Source: Verrucomicrobiia bacterium
GTDB taxonomy: Bacteria > Verrucomicrobiota > Verrucomicrobiia > Verrucomicrobiales > DEV007
DNA length: 64,000 nucleotides
Assembly (NCBI GenBank): GCA_030425385.1
Contig: JAUIAH010000002.1
Span: forward strand, 372,001-436,000
Reading direction: 5' to 3'
The notes below the pieces were generated by a model. That model was not told the origin of the DNA, ran no database searches, and worked only from the letters and a program-made list of their open reading frames with translations. The translations under genes and the position numbers were made by a program. Below, in pieces: positions 61,701 through 64,000 of the stretch (the stretch's first letter is position 1; the number at the start of each line of letters is the position of its first letter).

Positions 61701-63351
61701 ACTTGACGCCACTCTCCACGGCGTGCGCTTCTCTTCCCCAGGATCCTACACCTTACGCGCCTCAACCGAGGGCGCCCTATCAGAATCTCTGACACTCGAC
61801 ATCACTGTCGTGGCCCCAGGCGAACTGGCCACCGGTGTGGGCATGGAACTGAGCGTGGATCGGCCTGACAATGCCATCACCGGGCAATTGGAGGCTCAGC
61901 TTTCGACGCAGGGGAATGTCGCCGTAACGTGGACGCAGATCTCAGGCCCTGGCGCCCTCACATTCTCCCAACCGAATCAGGTGGATACCACTTTCGCGAT
62001 CCCTCAAGAAGGTCTTTATGAGGTGCGCTTCACGGCGACTCGCGAAGGCATCACGACGTTCGACGATCTCGTGATTGCTGCGAACACGCTCGCCGACGAT
62101 GCCATCGCCGCCCTTGTCACACCTGTGAAATCGACGAGCCCCACCACCGCCAATCTCGCCGCCATGACTTTCTTTGAGACGGGAGAAGCGGAAGCCAGCT
62201 TCTTCCTCGGACGGACGGATGGGGCCACAGTCGCTGGCAACTGGGAACAACAGCTTCCCGTTGGCACGATTCCGGCGGGTGAGACGACTCTTACCGCCTC
62301 AGGGCTCCTCTTTGAAACCACCTATCAGTATCGCCTACGCATTCGTATCGATGGACAGACGGCATGGTCGGACGCAGGGCAGTTCACCACTGACGCTGCC
62401 CCCATTCTTTCGACCTCACTCGTTGATGAAAGCAGCCAGGCGCGCGTCTTCGTGCCATTGGATGGCGCCCTAGGTTCTTCCTGGCGAGCAACCGCTTTCG
62501 ACGACAGTGGCTGGACCAGCGGACTCAGTGGGGTTGGCTACGATCTCGACCCCGAATTTCGCCCCTGGATTGGTACCGATGTCGAAGGGGCAATGTATGA
62601 GAAGGGAACGTCCGTATACATACGCATTCCTTTCACCCTCACCGAAACACAGATGATCGAAGCGCTCACCTTGAGCATGCGGTATGACGATGCCTTTATC
62701 GCTTTCCTCAATGGGACTGAGGTCGCACGGAGCGCCACCGCTCCCCTCAACATCTCCCCGGCCTGGAATACCGCCGCCGCCATCTTGCGTGAAGACGACG
62801 AGGCCGTGCAGTTAGAAGACTATGATCTCACCGCGCATCGCGCTTTGCTAGTCCCGGGAGAGAATATCCTCGCCATTCATGGTCTCAATTTCATCCCAGA
62901 GAATCGCGACCTTCTCTTGGCACCGATCCTTCAATTGGAACGCCGCCAGACCTACTACCAAGAATGGATCGGACGCTTTCCTGGCGTCACCGCTCTCGCC
63001 CCGTTAGAAGACAATGACAGCGACCACTTGACCAACTTGCTAGAGTTCGCTCTCGGTCTAGATCCAACCGTTGCTGATCGTGGCCCGGAACTCCCATGGG
63101 AATGGTTTCCCAGCACAGGCGGATCACCCTTCCACATCCATTACCAGCGTCTCAGGGACGCTGAAGAGCGAGGGCTCAACGTACGGTTGGAAGAAAGCCC
63201 GGATCTGCAGACCTGGGGCCCTGTCGACGAAGCGCTGGCAGCGCAAATCCCAATCGATAATCGCCTCATCCGAGTGGAAATGCCTGTGGCGACGCCTCAA
63301 TCAGAGCTGACTTCTCGATTCTGGCGGCTCCATGTTTCCATGGGCCAGTGA
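58792..63351 (+). CDS. Large secreted reprolysin-like metalloprotease with duplicated jelly-roll domains
   Basis: A 1519-residue protein with a signal peptide (MHRQILPLALACLLLTGLTF). The metzincin zinc site is HEIGHNLGSEH (His373, Glu374, His377, His383), followed by 'GGIMNATS' as Met-turn, after a pro-region with 'LLLVLDKQATG'. An Ig-like/cadherin-like region follows ('NDDTQVRNGA'). Two similar jelly-roll domains occur at about 740-920 and 1205-1380, each with 'FDDSNWQSG/FDDSGWTSG', 'GLGYD/GVGYD', 'FVAYLNGSEVARS/FIAFLNGTEVARS' and 'NVLAIHGLN/NILAIHGLN'. A PKD-like and a fibronectin-like domain sit between them. The C-terminus carries 'DSDHLTNLLEFALGLDP' and 'LEESPDLQTWGPV', related to the CAP protein's end. 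Confidence 0.87.
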   Translation: MHRQILPLALACLLLTGLTFLSLSLPQSDSQSPDEIGTIALTRSDPSPHLEETAPHFQSPLTEALHQAITSGRPVRVTTGDGEPHRYLFRPRPVLADAFQWHLGPHGATMDTQPQSFEGLSLSANPAAPKATLVLAGDSLGMVIRDEAEVTYIRTHPETGQLQARREFREDLQTQCVLDANGTYHVQSDDPLPSGEAAWADATPTQLEPETAALTGVDPASGRLDKYINAIPRATNYDASLKTALLLLVLDKQATGNNTTANLTSKASIYLATVSNVAAAYENQLGIRLLVQEMIMIPNAGDFVDIPSNDAIDDFRSWVASNRSNGTYNWSMASKFGAGLSGQTLGIAFVSTIRNNSSVSVCESTARWDVLAHEIGHNLGSEHSQGGIMNATSLGGSNRNFFTDVTSGETAAKDIYDYARSRLIGNANMRHPEQIPFANQDSVSTAVDTPVTIAPLSNDDTQVRNGAINALSLEEVSSVTPLDAGSATVLGNEVRFEPAANFQGTAWFSYSLRGSVGNNNRGWLHKGDVAVRVGAPPSSLTIDLAPGASYSFVPGTGTSGLTQPAQAVVSQSRDDSQLLIIRVKATTSGTDTFRSGSRTYTLRYTADSPRVTDDRYVYEPGNGPLVFNPLLNDEGAGEPWINPIKPTLGVGTVDHDSDGDELFPTTFRLASVQHRTPEKGTLSTRTLAFVIDGQRDNRLDSVLTFTPSNGATGTALIDYTVEDAVGNEATGLIEIVLPYRVDTLIDTGDTARYHVPADSQDDTLWMLPDFDDSNWQSGPTGLGYDANNDFQAEIDTTLTGLQNTNTSVFVRLPFEAAEVAQYTQLALRLKVDDGFVAYLNGSEVARSSNAVGTAPLAWNALASPSTSDSLALTFATFDLSSQTSLLREGTNVLAIHGLNASIGSSDFLLVPELEASVTRSGIQLISPSRDQITVPAQTWVRLESEVNGAAAGQTVSWETVAQDPSVSIQELDATLHGVRFSSPGSYTLRASTEGALSESLTLDITVVAPGELATGVGMELSVDRPDNAITGQLEAQLSTQGNVAVTWTQISGPGALTFSQPNQVDTTFAIPQEGLYEVRFTATREGITTFDDLVIAANTLADDAIAALVTPVKSTSPTTANLAAMTFFETGEAEASFFLGRTDGATVAGNWEQQLPVGTIPAGETTLTASGLLFETTYQYRLRIRIDGQTAWSDAGQFTTDAAPILSTSLVDESSQARVFVPLDGALGSSWRATAFDDSGWTSGLSGVGYDLDPEFRPWIGTDVEGAMYEKGTSVYIRIPFTLTETQMIEALTLSMRYDDAFIAFLNGTEVARSATAPLNISPAWNTAAAILREDDEAVQLEDYDLTAHRALLVPGENILAIHGLNFIPENRDLLLAPILQLERRQTYYQEWIGRFPGVTALAPLEDNDSDHLTNLLEFALGLDPTVADRGPELPWEWFPSTGGSPFHIHYQRLRDAEERGLNVRLEESPDLQTWGPVDEALAAQIPIDNRLIRVEMPVATPQSELTSRFWRLHVSMGQ

Positions 63352-63445
63352 TGTCGTGTTGTCATCGCGTCTTGCGCGTTACCAAGAAGATGCCGCCCCA
63401 TCATTGCGCTTGATTTCACTGAGATTGAGTCTCAATTGCAATCCC

Positions 63446-63628
63446 ATGGCAGCCAAGCTCTGCGACATGAAGAAGAAGCTCTCCCTGAAGCGTGATCGCG
63501 CCTTGGTCGAGGCCTGTATCCGAGATCCTCAGTTCATTTGCAGGAAATGCTTCCGGGCCGCTAACTGTCCCCGTCTACTGTGCAAGCCAGAGAAAGCCTT
63601 CCGTGAAGCACCAGCCAAGTGCGCGTGA
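63446..63628 (+). CDS. Small Cys-rich protein (zinc-ribbon-like)
   Basis: From the ATG at 63446 the protein has 60 residues; an ATG at 63467 is also possible. It is basic and contains 'FICRKCFRAANCPRLLCKP', giving a C-x2-C...C...C arrangement that suggests a zinc-binding knuckle, plus two further cysteines. I recall similar 'ICxKCxRxA...LCKP' mini-proteins in this phylum but cannot name a family. The gene ends 66 bp before the oppositely oriented partial gene. Confidence 0.6.
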   Translation: MAAKLCDMKKKLSLKRDRALVEACIRDPQFICRKCFRAANCPRLLCKPEKAFREAPAKCA

Positions 63629-63694
63629 TCGATCATCGGGCACTACTCCCCGCAACTACGAGAGTCGGCGCCCGATCTCAATTCACAAACTCAC

Positions 63695-64000
63695 CTATAG
63701 ATTTGCCGTTTGGGCTGAGGCGAGGTCGCCCTGGATTTCTTTCACCTTGGAACGCAGCTGACGAAGGAGGGCTGTGACTTCCCGCTGCTGCTTCTGTTGT
63801 TCCTCCAACTGGCGGCGAAGATCATCCTCCCGAAGAGCTGAGGCCGTGGCGACAGTGTTGTCTTGTCGCACCGGCTGAGCACGATCAACGACGTTCTTGA
63901 ATTCTGCTAGTTGGTTGCCCGCTGTCTCAAGAGCGGACTGAAGGCGACGGATCTCGCGCTGCGAGGTCTCGACCTGCTCCTCTGCTTCCTCCGTCTCTTT
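63695..64000 (-). CDS. Coiled-coil protein, C-terminus only
   Basis: The last 101 codons of a minus-strand gene, ending at the TAG at 63695-63697 and running off the right edge. The visible part is a long coiled coil rich in Glu, Gln, Arg and Ala (for example EEQVETSQREIRRLQSALET, DDLRRQLEEQQKQQREV). There is no recognisable domain. The full protein and its family cannot be judged. Confidence 0.7.
   Translation of the reverse strand, partial: KETEEAEEQVETSQREIRRLQSALETAGNQLAEFKNVVDRAQPVRQDNTVATASALREDDLRRQLEEQQKQQREVTALLRQLRSKVKEIQGDLASAQTANL

Overview
The window looks like a chromosomal segment of a Verrucomicrobiota bacterium (inference from gene content; no rRNA is present to confirm it). 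The signs are a formylglycine-type sulfatase, a DUF1549/DUF1553 plus DUF1501 pair, a planctomycete-type cytochrome c fused to LRR and LamG domains, an ECF sigma factor fused to a membrane anchor and a long helical domain, a DUF6807/PmoA-like protein, and large secreted proteins whose C-termini carry the calcium-loop signature 'LSNLIE(R/F)ALG'. Base composition is moderately GC-rich. No tRNA, rRNA, CRISPR array, insertion sequence or phage gene was seen.

Layout. 1-5313 (minus): a Gld-like ABC export operon (ATPase, permease, GldG-like, DUF4340). 5534-9454: exonuclease III, RNase R and a short-chain dehydrogenase. 9537-15071 (plus): a small membrane protein, a secreted Arg/Ser-rich basic protein, a TPR lipoprotein and a 965-residue lipoprotein. 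That last protein carries a module resembling the pore-forming part of anthrax protective antigen / binary-toxin B components, followed by an SBBP-type beta-propeller. 15122-23788: sulfatase, PmoA-like protein, PPK2, acetyltransferase, DUF1549/1553 and DUF1501 pair, cupin, DUF1444 protein. 23928-29794 (minus): AspRS, HisRS and an M1 aminopeptidase with a HEAT-like tail. 30056-31420: ammonium transporter behind a sigma-54 type promoter. 31524-37222: a double esterase, a sugar isomerase-like protein and a PD40-M28-PDZ peptidase.

37253-41120: membrane-tethered ECF sigma factor and its overlapping partner. 41172-42557: KptA RNA 2'-phosphotransferase with a metallophosphoesterase. 42837-45942: three envelope proteins, two of which appear to lack catalytic residues of their folds. 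45958-47818: ECF sigma, small acidic protein and MscS-like channel. 47894-51567: TorF-like porin, DUF2071 protein, an RfaE2-PurN fusion and a D-Ala-D-Ala carboxypeptidase. 51589-53921: cytochrome c-LRR-LamG protein and a PII protein whose upstream region again holds a TTGGCACGG box. 54024-63351: three large secreted proteins (FG-GAP, CAP domain, reprolysin-like metalloprotease) with related C-terminal regions. 63446-64000: a small Cys-rich protein and the end of a coiled-coil protein.

The most promising unexplained unit is the protective-antigen-like lipoprotein and the two secreted proteins upstream of it (10333-15071). Second-tier items are the possible sigma-54 nitrogen regulon (amtB and PII, 24 kb apart), the RfaE2-PurN fusion, the KptA-phosphoesterase cassette, the membrane-tethered sigma factor, and a 7-mer (YCTAACR) that is markedly over-represented across the whole window.
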